Source: Motiliproteus sp036960175 (GTDB taxonomy: Bacteria; Pseudomonadota; Gammaproteobacteria; Pseudomonadales; Balneatricaceae). From it: a stretch of 64,000 nt of DNA. The position numbers and the translations under genes are program-made. The notes beneath the pieces were generated by a model, which worked only from the letters and a program-made list of their open reading frames with translations, made no database searches and was not told where the DNA came from. Positions 26,533-36,570 of this stretch are shown one piece after another (positions within the stretch are counted from its first letter, which is position 1; each line of letters starts with the position of its first letter). The stretch covers positions 1-64,000 of the forward strand of contig JBALWH010000018.1 in the NCBI GenBank assembly GCA_036960175.1, in the 5' to 3' direction.

Positions 26533-29230
26533 ACGAATATTACCGCAGGGCTTTTTCGCCTGCCTGATCGGCCTGCTAATACTGCCTATTATCGGTCATG
26601 CCGAGAATGCACCCACTATCGGCAAGGTGCTCTTGAGCCTGGGACAAAACACGGTGATCTCTGCGGACCGACAAACACGTCGGCTAAAGCGACAATCCCA
26701 GTTATTTTCCGGCGACAGCATCAAGACCTCAAAAAATGGCCGCGTACAAATTCGCTTTACCGATGGTAGCCTGTTGTCACTGAAGTCTGATACTGAATTT
26801 GCAATCGATAGCTATAAGTTCAATAAGGCTAACCCCAATGATGGCAAAGCGGTCTACAAGCTAATCAAAGGCGGGATGCGCACCGTCACCGGATTGATCG
26901 GCCGCGAAGAAAAAGATGATTATGAAGTCAAGACCTCCGTTGCCACCATTGGTATCCGTGGCACTCATTACAGCCTGTTCCTCTGCGATGCCAGTTGCGC
27001 CAGCCAGACCAAACAAGCAAAAGGCCTGTACGGGGGGGTCGATCAGGGCGGCATACGCATCAGCAACCGTGCTAGCAGTACTGATATTGGCGTCGATGAT
27101 TTCTTCCACGTGGGCGGGCAGGATCAAGCACTAACCCCCTTGCTGTCACCTCCTGAGCTACTGACGGAAGATGCAACTGAAGCCGGTGACAGCGGTGAAG
27201 ATGAAGGCGAAACGCAAAATAAAACTGAAGAGAGCGAGACTGAAGAAAAGCAATCCCAGCAACAAGACGGCAGCGAAGCCGATGGTAACAGCGAAAAAGG
27301 CGATTCAGACACGACAGAGACCACAGTTACATCGGAATCCTCTAGCGATACTGAAGTAACGGGAACAGTTACTGACCCTACGGCTGGCGAAACCCTGACT
27401 GAGGCTTCATCCACCAGCGCTGAAGGCACCTCTGCTGAATCTACAACCACGGCTGACACCTCCACAGTAGCGATCACATCATTATCAGACTTTGACGCTG
27501 GCACGGTGACGTACACAGAGTCCTCAATTACCACTGATACTACGACGGTCACCACTGCTACCGCGATCCCTGCCAGCGATGCCAATACCACTTCTGGCAC
27601 CACGACTAGCAACGTTATTAGTAGCACCTCCGTGCAAGCTCCTGACGGTGCAGTAGTAGGGGTTGCTCTGATCGATATTGATACCGAAGGGCTCCGTGGT
27701 GGCGGTGGTTCCTTCCTGGTCAGCAGCCAAAACACCCTGCTGCTTGATACCGTCAACGGCGCAGATAATATCCCCGTATTCGCCTCTGTTAAGGACAACT
27801 CATCCAGCATTGATGGCGATTCCTGCAACCCCTGTACCTTTGATGCCGGCAGCGCGACACTGTTGGATACCGGTGGTTTAGGCGGCGTTGGCAAAGGAGT
27901 CAACTGGGGCCGCTGGAATATAGGTTGGACGGTTACCGATAACGGCCAGGTTTCCAGCACTAAAGATAACTTCCATTTCATCTATAGCCCCAACCGCACC
28001 AGCGACACCACCGCCCGAAGCTTAACAGGCGTCTATCGTTTTAATCTGGCGGGAGGCACCTCCCCTGGCGATAACAACAACACCCTGGGCAGCTACACTG
28101 GCAATAACAGTATCGATATCGATTTCGATACCCACACCGTACTGGACGTCAACCTGCAGGTATTGATGCAAGATGGCAAGCTATACAGTGCCTCCATGCT
28201 TCACGACGTGGTGGCCTTTGAGCATATTCTTGCTCAGAACCACGTTGCTCTGGAGGGAACATGTACCGGTGGTGGCTGTGGCGGCCCAACCAACGTAAGA
28301 GGCGGATTTTCCATCGATTTTGTCGGCACGGCTGCCGAACGAATTATTAGTGCATGGGGCCTGGAAGAAGATACCTTCGGCGCTGGCTCTTCTGCTTTTG
28401 CCGTCAGCGGTGTTGCTGCCTACGACCAAGGAACAGCTCTTTCCGCCAGTACTTTCACCATCGCTCCACCGGATAGCATCTTATCCATTGCCTTCGCTAA
28501 TAGCGGCCAAAATGGCGAAAGCGAAAGTATTCAGATCGAGTCTGGTTTCAACACCAGCATCGTACTGGATGCTAGTGGTGACTTTAAATATGCCCAGTTT
28601 GACTTACCCTTCGAAGTCACCGGAGATAGCTGCATAGGTTGTGAACTATCCAAAAGCACCGCCACTCTAGCCGACTCAGGCAGTCTCAACGACGCGGGAA
28701 AAGTCGTTAAATGGGGACGCTGGGATGGCACCTGGGTCGGCACCGGCAGCCGTGAACTGCAATCACCCGGGCCATTGCATTACATCTATAGTCAAAACAA
28801 AACACCCAATGCCACTGTATTGGCTAAAGCGGGATCAGGCACGATCAATTACAACTATGTGGCGGGTTCAGGCACTGCTCCGATGGATGAAACCGGCGCG
28901 ACAGGAACCGTCAATGGCACATCCAGGGTGACCGTGGACTTTAATAGCATGAACGTCAGTAACGTACAGCTGGGACTGACTGTTAACGGTCGCACTATTA
29001 CTGCCACTGAAAACACCGCCCAGAGCATCAACAACATCCTCAACAATCAACCGATAAAACTCATTGGCACCTGCAACGGCGGAGCCTGCAGTAGTACCCC
29101 AATGGTGGGTGAGATGCATCTAGATTTTGTAGGAACCGCTGCCGACCGCATGGTCAGCAGTTATGGAATGCATAGAGACAGCGCCAACCCTAACTTGTCA
29201 GTGAGCGGTACTGCGGTGTTTGATCAATAA
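26522..29230 (+). CDS. FecR-domain exported protein with duplicated C-terminal module
   Basis: 902 residues. A signal peptide (about 1-27, ending GHA) is followed by a FecR-type domain (about 50-160, SVATIGIRGTHYSLF being diagnostic) and a low-complexity Ser/Thr/Glu-rich linker (about 215-370). Two related modules of about 230 residues follow (about 420-660 and 690-902). Each has a Cys pair (CNPC at 434, CIGC at 703), a KWGRW/NWGRW motif, a second pair (CTGGGC near 580, CNGGAC near 850) and DFVGTAA(E/D)R. No lipobox. The FecR domain in large exported proteins is not a sigma regulator. Function unknown; a surface or periplasmic sensor or adhesin is possible. Confidence 0.65.
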   Translation: MNSKRILPQGFFACLIGLLILPIIGHAENAPTIGKVLLSLGQNTVISADRQTRRLKRQSQLFSGDSIKTSKNGRVQIRFTDGSLLSLKSDTEFAIDSYKFNKANPNDGKAVYKLIKGGMRTVTGLIGREEKDDYEVKTSVATIGIRGTHYSLFLCDASCASQTKQAKGLYGGVDQGGIRISNRASSTDIGVDDFFHVGGQDQALTPLLSPPELLTEDATEAGDSGEDEGETQNKTEESETEEKQSQQQDGSEADGNSEKGDSDTTETTVTSESSSDTEVTGTVTDPTAGETLTEASSTSAEGTSAESTTTADTSTVAITSLSDFDAGTVTYTESSITTDTTTVTTATAIPASDANTTSGTTTSNVISSTSVQAPDGAVVGVALIDIDTEGLRGGGGSFLVSSQNTLLLDTVNGADNIPVFASVKDNSSSIDGDSCNPCTFDAGSATLLDTGGLGGVGKGVNWGRWNIGWTVTDNGQVSSTKDNFHFIYSPNRTSDTTARSLTGVYRFNLAGGTSPGDNNNTLGSYTGNNSIDIDFDTHTVLDVNLQVLMQDGKLYSASMLHDVVAFEHILAQNHVALEGTCTGGGCGGPTNVRGGFSIDFVGTAAERIISAWGLEEDTFGAGSSAFAVSGVAAYDQGTALSASTFTIAPPDSILSIAFANSGQNGESESIQIESGFNTSIVLDASGDFKYAQFDLPFEVTGDSCIGCELSKSTATLADSGSLNDAGKVVKWGRWDGTWVGTGSRELQSPGPLHYIYSQNKTPNATVLAKAGSGTINYNYVAGSGTAPMDETGATGTVNGTSRVTVDFNSMNVSNVQLGLTVNGRTITATENTAQSINNILNNQPIKLIGTCNGGACSSTPMVGEMHLDFVGTAADRMVSSYGMHRDSANPNLSVSGTAVFDQ

Positions 29231-29238
29231 CCGGGCTA

Positions 29239-30024
29239 TCAGTCGATCGTCAGTCGATCAGAACTGGCCAGTCGACACACCTGCCAACCCTTAAACAGGG
29301 CTTTGCATTCGGCCATCACCGCCGTTTCAAAGCCTGGCTTTATGTGACTAATATGCAGCACCGGTTTGGCTACCTGCACCGGCCACAAATCCAGATCTTT
29401 TTTTAACGCAGCGGGGGTGTAATGGCCACTAGAATCAGCAATCGCCTGCTGGTCACTGGGAAATGACACGTCAACTAGCAGCTGTTTCAGGTTATTAACG
29501 GTGGCAAGCGTTTGCCAAAATGCAGGAGCAGAAGTGGTATCTCCACTAAAGGCGAAAGCTCCCGTTGGGGATTCCAACAAATAGCCCAGGGTAGGTGTTG
29601 GATGATTAACCGCCAGCGCGGATACCTTTATATCACCAACATCAATGCTATCCCCCGCTTGCAGCTCCTGAAACAGCAACAAAGAACTACTGCCGGGAAT
29701 TTCGGTGTAATCGGGCCAGACGGTCCAGTTGAAGATATGCTGTTTAAGGGCGGAAATCACCTCGGCGTTACCGTAGACTCGCAAAGGCTGCTGCATGCGC
29801 TCAAAAATGGTTGGCAGCATTAATGGTAAACAGCAAATATGATCCAGATGGGCATGGGTAATAAACAGATGTCGCAAATTCAACATTTCATCAGTCGTCA
29901 GCAACTCCAACCCGGTGCCAGCATCGAGTAAAATAGAGTCGTTGACTTTAAGGCAGGTGGTCTTTAAACCCGCGCCTATACCACCACTGCAACCTAATAC
30001 CTGAACTTGCACTTTCTCTTTCAT
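29239..30024 (-). CDS. Class II 3',5'-cyclic-nucleotide phosphodiesterase, metallo-beta-lactamase fold
   Basis: 261 residues. The metal-binding HAHLDH motif, the LGCSGGIG start and the SGDTT strand match class II (CpdP-like) cyclic nucleotide phosphodiesterases rather than ribonuclease Z. No signal peptide, so cytoplasmic. It probably hydrolyses cAMP. It faces away from the GspE and cyclase genes, but these lie within 3 kb, so it would oppose the CHASE2 cyclase. An alternative is a general MBL hydrolase. Confidence 0.75.
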   Translation of the reverse strand: MKEKVQVQVLGCSGGIGAGLKTTCLKVNDSILLDAGTGLELLTTDEMLNLRHLFITHAHLDHICCLPLMLPTIFERMQQPLRVYGNAEVISALKQHIFNWTVWPDYTEIPGSSSLLLFQELQAGDSIDVGDIKVSALAVNHPTPTLGYLLESPTGAFAFSGDTTSAPAFWQTLATVNNLKQLLVDVSFPSDQQAIADSSGHYTPAALKKDLDLWPVQVAKPVLHISHIKPGFETAVMAECKALFKGWQVCRLASSDRLTID

Positions 30025-30071
30025 CCTATAGAGTTAAAGGCACATGACCTAATAATGACAGATAATCACTT

Positions 30072-32348
30072 ATGGACAAAGTAGCCTCGACTGAAAACAC
30101 GGCTCCCGCAGCAACGGACGAATTTTACGAAAAGCTAACGACGCTGATTCGCAAACTTCATGAAGCGAAAAGTTTCAGCGATGCTTTCGAGCATCTTGAG
30201 CCATCAATGCTGGATCTGTTTCAGGCCGACCGTATCAGTGTCTATCAACGTAATCGTAGCAATAAGGAGATATTTTGTCGCTTTAAGACCGGCAACGAGT
30301 TCCGCCAAATTCAATTACCCATCAGCCCCCGCTCATTGGCTGGATTCGTGGCCCTCAGTCGCAAGCCGTTGCTAATCTCTGATGTATATAACACCGAAGG
30401 ACTAAAAAAACTTCACCCCCAGCTTAATTTTGATAGCAGCTTCGATCATAAAAGCGGTTTCAAAACCAAATCCGTATTAGTAGTACCGATTCTACACAAC
30501 AAAGTACTGCTGGGCGTTTTGCAGATTATCAATCGTCGTGACGGCACCACCTTCAATGCTAAAGACCTGAAACGAGCACTAGAGCTAGCGCAGCTTATCG
30601 CCCAGAAGTTCCGCTATGATTTTGATGTCATGGACGGGCCTTTTGACTATCTGATAAAAACCGCCGCTCTGGATCAAGGAAAACTGGATCAGCTACTGGC
30701 AACAAGCAGTCGCGATATGCCCATCACCCGTTTGTTGAAGCGAGATGTTCAACTCAGCTCCCGACAAATTGGTGAATCCCTGGAGCGCTATTACCAGGTA
30801 CCTTATCTGCCCTACGATCCTGATCAGTATCACTCTCACCCATTGCAGCAACAGATCAATATTTCCTATCTACGCAAGCAGACCGTAGCATTATTGGAAG
30901 GCAGTCATGGGCAGGTCATTATCCTTATCGATGACCCTAATGACAGTGCCCGCCTGATGGAAATCCAAAACGCGCTTAAGGGTCATGATTCTGAAATCTG
31001 TGTAGGCTTAGAACAAGAAATCCAGCAGTACCTTGGCGGCAGCGCTTTGGTCAGCGGTGACGGGGGTAATCTAGATACCATCGTCGGTGAGTTGGATGAT
31101 ATTGAAGAGTGCCATGATGACTCCTCCGCTGATGACTCGCTGTCTGAAGAAGCGCCCACAGTGGTACGCCTGGTGAACAGAGTATTGATGGACGCCAAGC
31201 GCCTCGGCGCCTCGGACATCCATATCGAGCCCGGTAAAGGCAAAGAACCGGCGCGAGTAAGAATGCGTATCGACGGGGTCTGTCAGGAAATCATCCAGAT
31301 TCCCGCCAGCCATGTGCCGGCGACTATCTCCAGAATCAAGATCCAATCCAATCTGGATATCTCTGAAAAACGCAAACCTCAGGATGGTAAGTTCGGCATT
31401 CGCATCCAAGGCCAGCTATTAGAAGTGCGGGTTGCAACCGTTCCCACCGTTAACAACGAAAGCATCGTCATGCGCTTGTTAGCGACGGGAGAAGCCTTGC
31501 GTTTTGAGCAGTTGAACCTGCTGCCAGGCCCTGCCAAGACCATGGAAGCCATACTGCAACGCCCCCACGGGGTCATTCTGGTGGTGGGCCCCACCGGGTC
31601 GGGTAAAACCAGCACCCTGCACGCAGTCCTGGGTCGGCTTAATACCCCAGACAAAAAAATATGGACCGCAGAAGACCCGGTGGAAATCACTCAGCCGGGC
31701 TTGCAGCAGGTGCAGGTCAACCCCAAGATTGGTTTCGATTTTGCGGCAGCTCTTCGGGCGTTCTTACGGGCCGACCCCGATATTATTCTGATCGGTGAGA
31801 TGCGCGACCGGGAGACCGCCCATATCGGCATTGAGGCGTCACTGACCGGCCACCTAGTGCTTTCAACCCTGCACACCAACTCAGCACCAGAAACCATCAC
31901 CCGACTACTGGATCTAGGCATCGACCCGGTCAACTTCTCCGATGCCTGTCTGGGAATTCTGGCCCAGCGCTTAGTGCGTACCTTATGCCCTAAATGCAAA
32001 GAATCCTATAAACCCAAGGACGATGAAGTCCAATTTCTGCAGCGTCAGTACGGAAATGAACTCGCTGATGAGCTACACCTGGAGAGCGACAAGACTGAGC
32101 TGTTTAAACCGGTGGGTTGTGAACACTGTAATATGGCCGGTTACCGAGGGCGCACAGGTATCCACGAACTGTTGCAAGTAACGCCCAAACTGCGCGAGCT
32201 TATTTTTCAGAAAGCCACCGTTCCCGAAATTAGAGAGCAAGCAATAAAAGATGGTATGCGCACGCTGTTACAGGACGGTATTTTGAAAATCATTAAAGGT
32301 GATCTTGATTTCAAACAGCTACGACAGATCGCTTTCAGTGAAGACTAA
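30072..32348 (+). CDS. GAF-domain GspE/PilB-family secretion ATPase
   Basis: 758 residues. An N-terminal GAF domain (about 20-185) is fused to a MshEN-like region (about 215-300) and a type II/IV pilus ATPase (about 370-750). Walker A GPTGSGKTS lies near 506, the Asp box and HIS box near 540-600, and the two CxxC pairs (CPKC, CEHC) of the zinc finger near 640-690. It should power pilus or secretion assembly. The GAF fusion is unusual and suggests control by a small molecule such as a cyclic nucleotide. No other pilus or secretion gene is adjacent. The CHASE2 cyclase follows 39 bases later. Confidence 0.82.
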   Translation: MDKVASTENTAPAATDEFYEKLTTLIRKLHEAKSFSDAFEHLEPSMLDLFQADRISVYQRNRSNKEIFCRFKTGNEFRQIQLPISPRSLAGFVALSRKPLLISDVYNTEGLKKLHPQLNFDSSFDHKSGFKTKSVLVVPILHNKVLLGVLQIINRRDGTTFNAKDLKRALELAQLIAQKFRYDFDVMDGPFDYLIKTAALDQGKLDQLLATSSRDMPITRLLKRDVQLSSRQIGESLERYYQVPYLPYDPDQYHSHPLQQQINISYLRKQTVALLEGSHGQVIILIDDPNDSARLMEIQNALKGHDSEICVGLEQEIQQYLGGSALVSGDGGNLDTIVGELDDIEECHDDSSADDSLSEEAPTVVRLVNRVLMDAKRLGASDIHIEPGKGKEPARVRMRIDGVCQEIIQIPASHVPATISRIKIQSNLDISEKRKPQDGKFGIRIQGQLLEVRVATVPTVNNESIVMRLLATGEALRFEQLNLLPGPAKTMEAILQRPHGVILVVGPTGSGKTSTLHAVLGRLNTPDKKIWTAEDPVEITQPGLQQVQVNPKIGFDFAAALRAFLRADPDIILIGEMRDRETAHIGIEASLTGHLVLSTLHTNSAPETITRLLDLGIDPVNFSDACLGILAQRLVRTLCPKCKESYKPKDDEVQFLQRQYGNELADELHLESDKTELFKPVGCEHCNMAGYRGRTGIHELLQVTPKLRELIFQKATVPEIREQAIKDGMRTLLQDGILKIIKGDLDFKQLRQIAFSED

Positions 32349-32387
32349 CACCCAGCTCCCTATTCAGCGCCGGGGAACGAACAAGCC

Positions 32388-34574
32388 ATGACCTATTCCA
32401 GGCCTAGGCTGTTGCGAATTTTGTTAGGCTTAGCCTTGTTAACGCTGTTTATGGCCGGACCCGGCAGCGACTATAGCAACCCTGTCAGTGAGCGTGTTGA
32501 GCAGCAATTATATGACTGGCGTATGCGTCTCAACCAACAAGAAGGCGTTGATCCCCGTATCGTTATTGTCGATATCGATGAGCTCAGTTTAGCCAAAGTC
32601 GGCCGTTGGCCCTGGCCCCGAGAAACTATTGCCGAACTAGTAAACCAACTGTTCGAGCACTACGGCGTCGGCCTGATGGCTTTCGATATAGTGTTCCCGG
32701 AATCGGATCAAGTGCTGAGCCAGCGCCGCCTCAAAAGCACCCTCGAAAGCTATTCCAGCCAAGAGCAACAACAGTTAATGAGACTCTTGGAGAGCTTCAA
32801 TCCCGATCAACTAATGGCAAACAGTCTGCAGGATCGACCCATCATTCTGGGTTATGCCTTCAGCCCCCAAGGGGACTTTCAGGCGGGTGCCCTACCTCCC
32901 CCCATCAACACCTCTGGTGATAAAAGCCTACAAGCACTGATCCGCAGCGCTCCAGGTTACAGCGCTAACCTGGCGTTACTACAGACGCAAACCCCGAACG
33001 GTGGCTTCTTCGACAACCCTCTGCTCGATAGCGATGGTTTGTATCGCAAGGTGCCTATGCTGCAAAGTTTTCAAGGCCAGCTCTATCCATCCTTGTCCCT
33101 GGCGGTGATGCAAACCGTATTCGCTTCGACTGAGATTCAACTACTAGCAGGCGAGAAAGAGTCGGGGCTGGAAACCATTGACCTGGACGGGCTGAAAATC
33201 CCTGTAGACCCGGAAGCGGCCATGCTGGTGCCTTATCGCGGCCCGCAAGGAAGCTTTCCCTATATATCCGCCCAAAGCGTACTCTCAGGTGAAGCCCCCC
33301 TTGAGCAACTGGAAGGCGCCATTATATTGCTGGGCACCAGCGCCGCTGGCTTACTGGATCTACGAGCCACACCGGTACAGAACGCCTACCCAGGGGTGGA
33401 GGTCCATGCCAATCTAATTTCCTCAATGCTGGATCAGCGCATGCTGCATCGACCGGACTATATGCGTGGCGCCAATCTAATCCAATGCCTGATACTGGGG
33501 TTGCTGATGGTGCTGCTGCCCCCCTACCTGAGCGCGTTAAAAAGCACCTTACTAGGGCTGGGGCTCGCCGCCATTGTCATCACAGTCAACCTATTACTGT
33601 GGCAACAGGCCAGCCATGTGGTCCCCCTGGCCCCACCCCTGCTAGTGCTGCTGATGCTGTATCCGCTGCAGATATTACTGGGTTATATGATCGAAACCCG
33701 CAGCCATCAGCGACTCAGTGGTTTGTTCGGCCAATATATCCCACCAGAACTGGTGGCTGAAATGCAGCACCAGGATACTGATTTTGGTCTCAGTGGTGAA
33801 AACCGTGATATGACCGTACTTTTTTCTGATATTCGCGGTTTTACCACCCTGTCTGAAAAGCTCAATCCGCAACAGCTAACCCACCTCATGAATACCTACC
33901 TCACCCCCATGACGGCCATCGTGCACCAACACCGAGGTACCATTGATAAATATATTGGCGATGCGGTAATGGCCTTTTGGGGGGCACCACTGCAGGATTC
34001 TCAACATAGTCGTCATGCTCTGGACGCGGCTCTTGAAATGCTACGGCAATTACAACAGGTCAATAAGGAACTGAGCGAACAGCAGCTACCCAATATTCAT
34101 ATCGGCATCGGCCTGAACAGCGGCGAGATGAGCGTGGGTAACATGGGCTCGCGTTTTCGCATGGCCTATACCGTGCTTGGCGATGCAGTGAATCTGGGTT
34201 CCAGGCTGGAGGGTTTAACCAAGACCTACGGGGTCGCACTGATTGTCAGCGAAGCATTGGCAACACAAGTTCCAGAATACCAGTTCCGGCTGTTGGACCG
34301 CGTGCAAGTCAAAGGTAAACTTCAGGCCGTTGCCATCTATGAACCGCTGGATCCAGACACTAAGATCGAAGGGCAATGGCTGCAGCTCCATGATCAGGCC
34401 ATGGACGCCTACCGCCAACAGCAATGGCCGGAGGCTCGCGCGCTATTTCAGCAGCTCATGGACAGCCCTCTAAATGGCAATCTCTATCAGCTGTACCTGC
34501 AGCGGCTGGACTATCTGAGCAATCAAGATATCGATGAACAATGGGATGGGGTTTACGTCTTTGACCACAAATAA
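32388..34574 (+). CDS. CHASE2-domain adenylate cyclase (class III)
   Basis: 728 residues. A first membrane helix is followed by a periplasmic CHASE2 domain (about 30-350), three C-terminal membrane helices (about 365-430), then the cyclase domain (about 465-640). The two metal aspartates lie in FSDIRGF (near 480) and IGDAVMAFWG (near 523). The base-recognition residues look like Lys in DKYIGD and Asp in LGDAVNLGSRLE, which favours ATP and so cAMP. The Asn and Arg of the transition-state motif (NLGSR) are present. The likely opponent is the phosphodiesterase upstream. The signal sensed is unknown. Confidence 0.88.
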   Translation: MTYSRPRLLRILLGLALLTLFMAGPGSDYSNPVSERVEQQLYDWRMRLNQQEGVDPRIVIVDIDELSLAKVGRWPWPRETIAELVNQLFEHYGVGLMAFDIVFPESDQVLSQRRLKSTLESYSSQEQQQLMRLLESFNPDQLMANSLQDRPIILGYAFSPQGDFQAGALPPPINTSGDKSLQALIRSAPGYSANLALLQTQTPNGGFFDNPLLDSDGLYRKVPMLQSFQGQLYPSLSLAVMQTVFASTEIQLLAGEKESGLETIDLDGLKIPVDPEAAMLVPYRGPQGSFPYISAQSVLSGEAPLEQLEGAIILLGTSAAGLLDLRATPVQNAYPGVEVHANLISSMLDQRMLHRPDYMRGANLIQCLILGLLMVLLPPYLSALKSTLLGLGLAAIVITVNLLLWQQASHVVPLAPPLLVLLMLYPLQILLGYMIETRSHQRLSGLFGQYIPPELVAEMQHQDTDFGLSGENRDMTVLFSDIRGFTTLSEKLNPQQLTHLMNTYLTPMTAIVHQHRGTIDKYIGDAVMAFWGAPLQDSQHSRHALDAALEMLRQLQQVNKELSEQQLPNIHIGIGLNSGEMSVGNMGSRFRMAYTVLGDAVNLGSRLEGLTKTYGVALIVSEALATQVPEYQFRLLDRVQVKGKLQAVAIYEPLDPDTKIEGQWLQLHDQAMDAYRQQQWPEARALFQQLMDSPLNGNLYQLYLQRLDYLSNQDIDEQWDGVYVFDHK

Positions 34575-34621
34575 TACTCACTCGCAGAACCTAGTGGAAA
34601 ATAATCCCGTGGGTAAGCACC

Positions 34622-35188
34622 ATGATTAGCAAGCTGTGTCGCCTGATACTGAAGCTGGCTGGCTGGCAGCTCGATGAGTCCTTACCCAAAGCCCACCGCT
34701 ATGTGCTGATCGCCTACCCCCATACCAGCAACTGGGATTTTATTCTGGCAATGCTATTCAAAGGCGCAATGGGATTAAAGTTTCGCTGGTTAGCCAAAGA
34801 TAATTTGTTCTGGTGGCCTCTGGGCATCCTAATGCGAGCGCTGGGGGGGATTCCCGTCAACCGTCGTATCAGCACAGGTTTTATCGAGCAGTTAACCGAG
34901 TTATACCAATCCAATCCCGATCTGGTGATCGTGGTTACTCCAGAAGGCACCCGCCGCCATCGTGACTATTGGAAATCTGGCTTTTATCATTTGGCCAAAG
35001 CTGCTGAGCTGCCACTCGTTCTCGGATATATCGATTTTCCCAGCAAGCGCCTGGGCTTGGGGCCAACGCTTGAAATCAGCGGCGATGTTGATGCGGATCT
35101 CAGCAATATCAGCCAGTTCTATGCTGACAAAATCGGTCGTTTCCCAGAAAAGGCCGGCAGCATTCGTTTTCGTGAACCGAAGAAATAA
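34622..35188 (+). CDS. Lysophospholipid acyltransferase-family protein
   Basis: 188 residues. The acyltransferase H-x4-D motif is HTSNWD and the second motif is TPEGTR, typical of the PlsC superfamily. The protein is short and without clear membrane helices at the C-terminus. It probably acylates a lysolipid or glycerol phosphate at the membrane face. It follows the cyclase by 47 bases and may belong to the same transcript. Confidence 0.78.
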   Translation: MISKLCRLILKLAGWQLDESLPKAHRYVLIAYPHTSNWDFILAMLFKGAMGLKFRWLAKDNLFWWPLGILMRALGGIPVNRRISTGFIEQLTELYQSNPDLVIVVTPEGTRRHRDYWKSGFYHLAKAAELPLVLGYIDFPSKRLGLGPTLEISGDVDADLSNISQFYADKIGRFPEKAGSIRFREPKK

Positions 35189-35224
35189 GCACTGACAGGC
35201 TCGAAAACAGCGCTAGCTAGACGG

Positions 35225-36559
35225 CTAACCACTCTGATCGGAAAAAGCCTGGCGCGTCAGATTCAGCGCGCCATCCTCCCGCAAGCAAATATTATCCTCA
35301 ATACGAATCCCGCCATAAAGGCGCAGTTGCTCTACCCCTGCCCAATTCACCTGGGCGGCAGCCTTGGAAGCTTTAAGTTTAGCCAGCAGTGAATCAATAA
35401 AATAGATACCCGGCTCAATGGTAAACACCATTCCCGCTTGCAGCTTTCGGGTCAATCTCAGATAGGGATGGGATTCAGGTGGAGCCAACAGTGTGCCTCT
35501 GGCATCGGCCTGTAATCCACCAGCATCATGGACCTGCAAACCCAATAGATGACCCAGGCCATGAGGGAAAAAGCTCGTGACTATACCTTGTTCCAATTGC
35601 TGTTCTGGTCCGGCAGTCACCAAACCACTTTGCTGTAATAGTTCGGCGATCATATGGCACATCTGAATATGCAGATCGATGTGACTTTGTCCGACTGATA
35701 GCTGTGCAACCAGGGTTTGTTGCCGCTGATCCAGCCCCTCTATCAGGGCTGAGAAGTTATCTTTTGCGGCGCTATAGGTGCGGGTAATATCAGCGCCATA
35801 ACCATTAAAGCTAGCACCGGCGTCGATCAGCAGAGACCTGATTTTTGCCGGGGGTTGCTGATCATAATGCTGATAGTGCAACACTGATCCGTGCTCATTA
35901 AGGGCGATAATACTGCCATAGGGCAACTGGTTCTCTCGCTGCCCCGTCGCCTGTTGATAGCTCATTAACAGATCAAACTCACTGGCACCGGCCGCAAACT
36001 GCTGCTTCACCGCCCGATGCCCCAGCACTGCAATCCTAGTCGCCTCTGCCAAACAAGCGACTTCGTACTCGGATTTGACTGCCCTGTGCCAGTCCAGAGC
36101 CGCTATCAATGGCTGTGGATTAATTTCCGTCAGCCCCCAGCTCTTAGCGAGATTGCAATCATCACCAATAAAAGCCAGATCAGTCTGGCCTTTAATATCA
36201 ACGGCGACTCGCTCCAGGTTATCCACTTCAACGATGTCAAAAGCGTCAGTCCAGATCCCTTCTGCCCTTCCGGCAGGCATATGCCAGAAATCACTGGCAT
36301 TAAAATAATAAAGCCGTGGCTTCTGGCCCGGTCTGATCCAAAGGCAACAGTTGAGATGCTGATCCAAAGGCAACCAATTTAAGAAGTAAGGATTAACCCG
36401 AAACGGCCGTTGCTGGTCATCGCGAAAATAGTAATCAGCAGAGCCGCTGTGAATCAGCAACCCCTCGTATCCGCACTGATCCAACAATTCATCGTAGCGC
36501 TTTTCCAACGCCTGAATATGCACTTGATATTGTTGCTGCAACAATGGCTGTCCAGCCAT
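35225..36559 (-). CDS. pepQ: Xaa-Pro dipeptidase
   Basis: 444 residues, the usual length. It is a pita-bread metallopeptidase that splits X-Pro dipeptides. Metal ligands are visible: Asp in LIDAGASFNGYGADITRTY (two), His in FPHGLGHLLGLQVHD, Glu in TIEPGIYF and Glu in GGIRIEDN. It is cytoplasmic. It lies 11 bases downstream of the M14 peptidase gene on the same strand, so they form a small peptidase operon. Confidence 0.9.
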   Translation of the reverse strand: MAGQPLLQQQYQVHIQALEKRYDELLDQCGYEGLLIHSGSADYYFRDDQQRPFRVNPYFLNWLPLDQHLNCCLWIRPGQKPRLYYFNASDFWHMPAGRAEGIWTDAFDIVEVDNLERVAVDIKGQTDLAFIGDDCNLAKSWGLTEINPQPLIAALDWHRAVKSEYEVACLAEATRIAVLGHRAVKQQFAAGASEFDLLMSYQQATGQRENQLPYGSIIALNEHGSVLHYQHYDQQPPAKIRSLLIDAGASFNGYGADITRTYSAAKDNFSALIEGLDQRQQTLVAQLSVGQSHIDLHIQMCHMIAELLQQSGLVTAGPEQQLEQGIVTSFFPHGLGHLLGLQVHDAGGLQADARGTLLAPPESHPYLRLTRKLQAGMVFTIEPGIYFIDSLLAKLKASKAAAQVNWAGVEQLRLYGGIRIEDNICLREDGALNLTRQAFSDQSG

Positions 36560-36570
36560 AACGCCCCCCG

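Noticed and set aside
27124..27981. 285-codon open frame on the - strand inside the FecR-domain gene
   Set aside because: It is the shadow of the Ser/Thr-rich linker. Its protein is low-complexity Ser/Val and it has no ribosome binding site.
26522..29230. FecR protein as a sigma-factor regulator
   Set aside because: There is no ECF sigma gene next to it and the domain is in a large exported protein.
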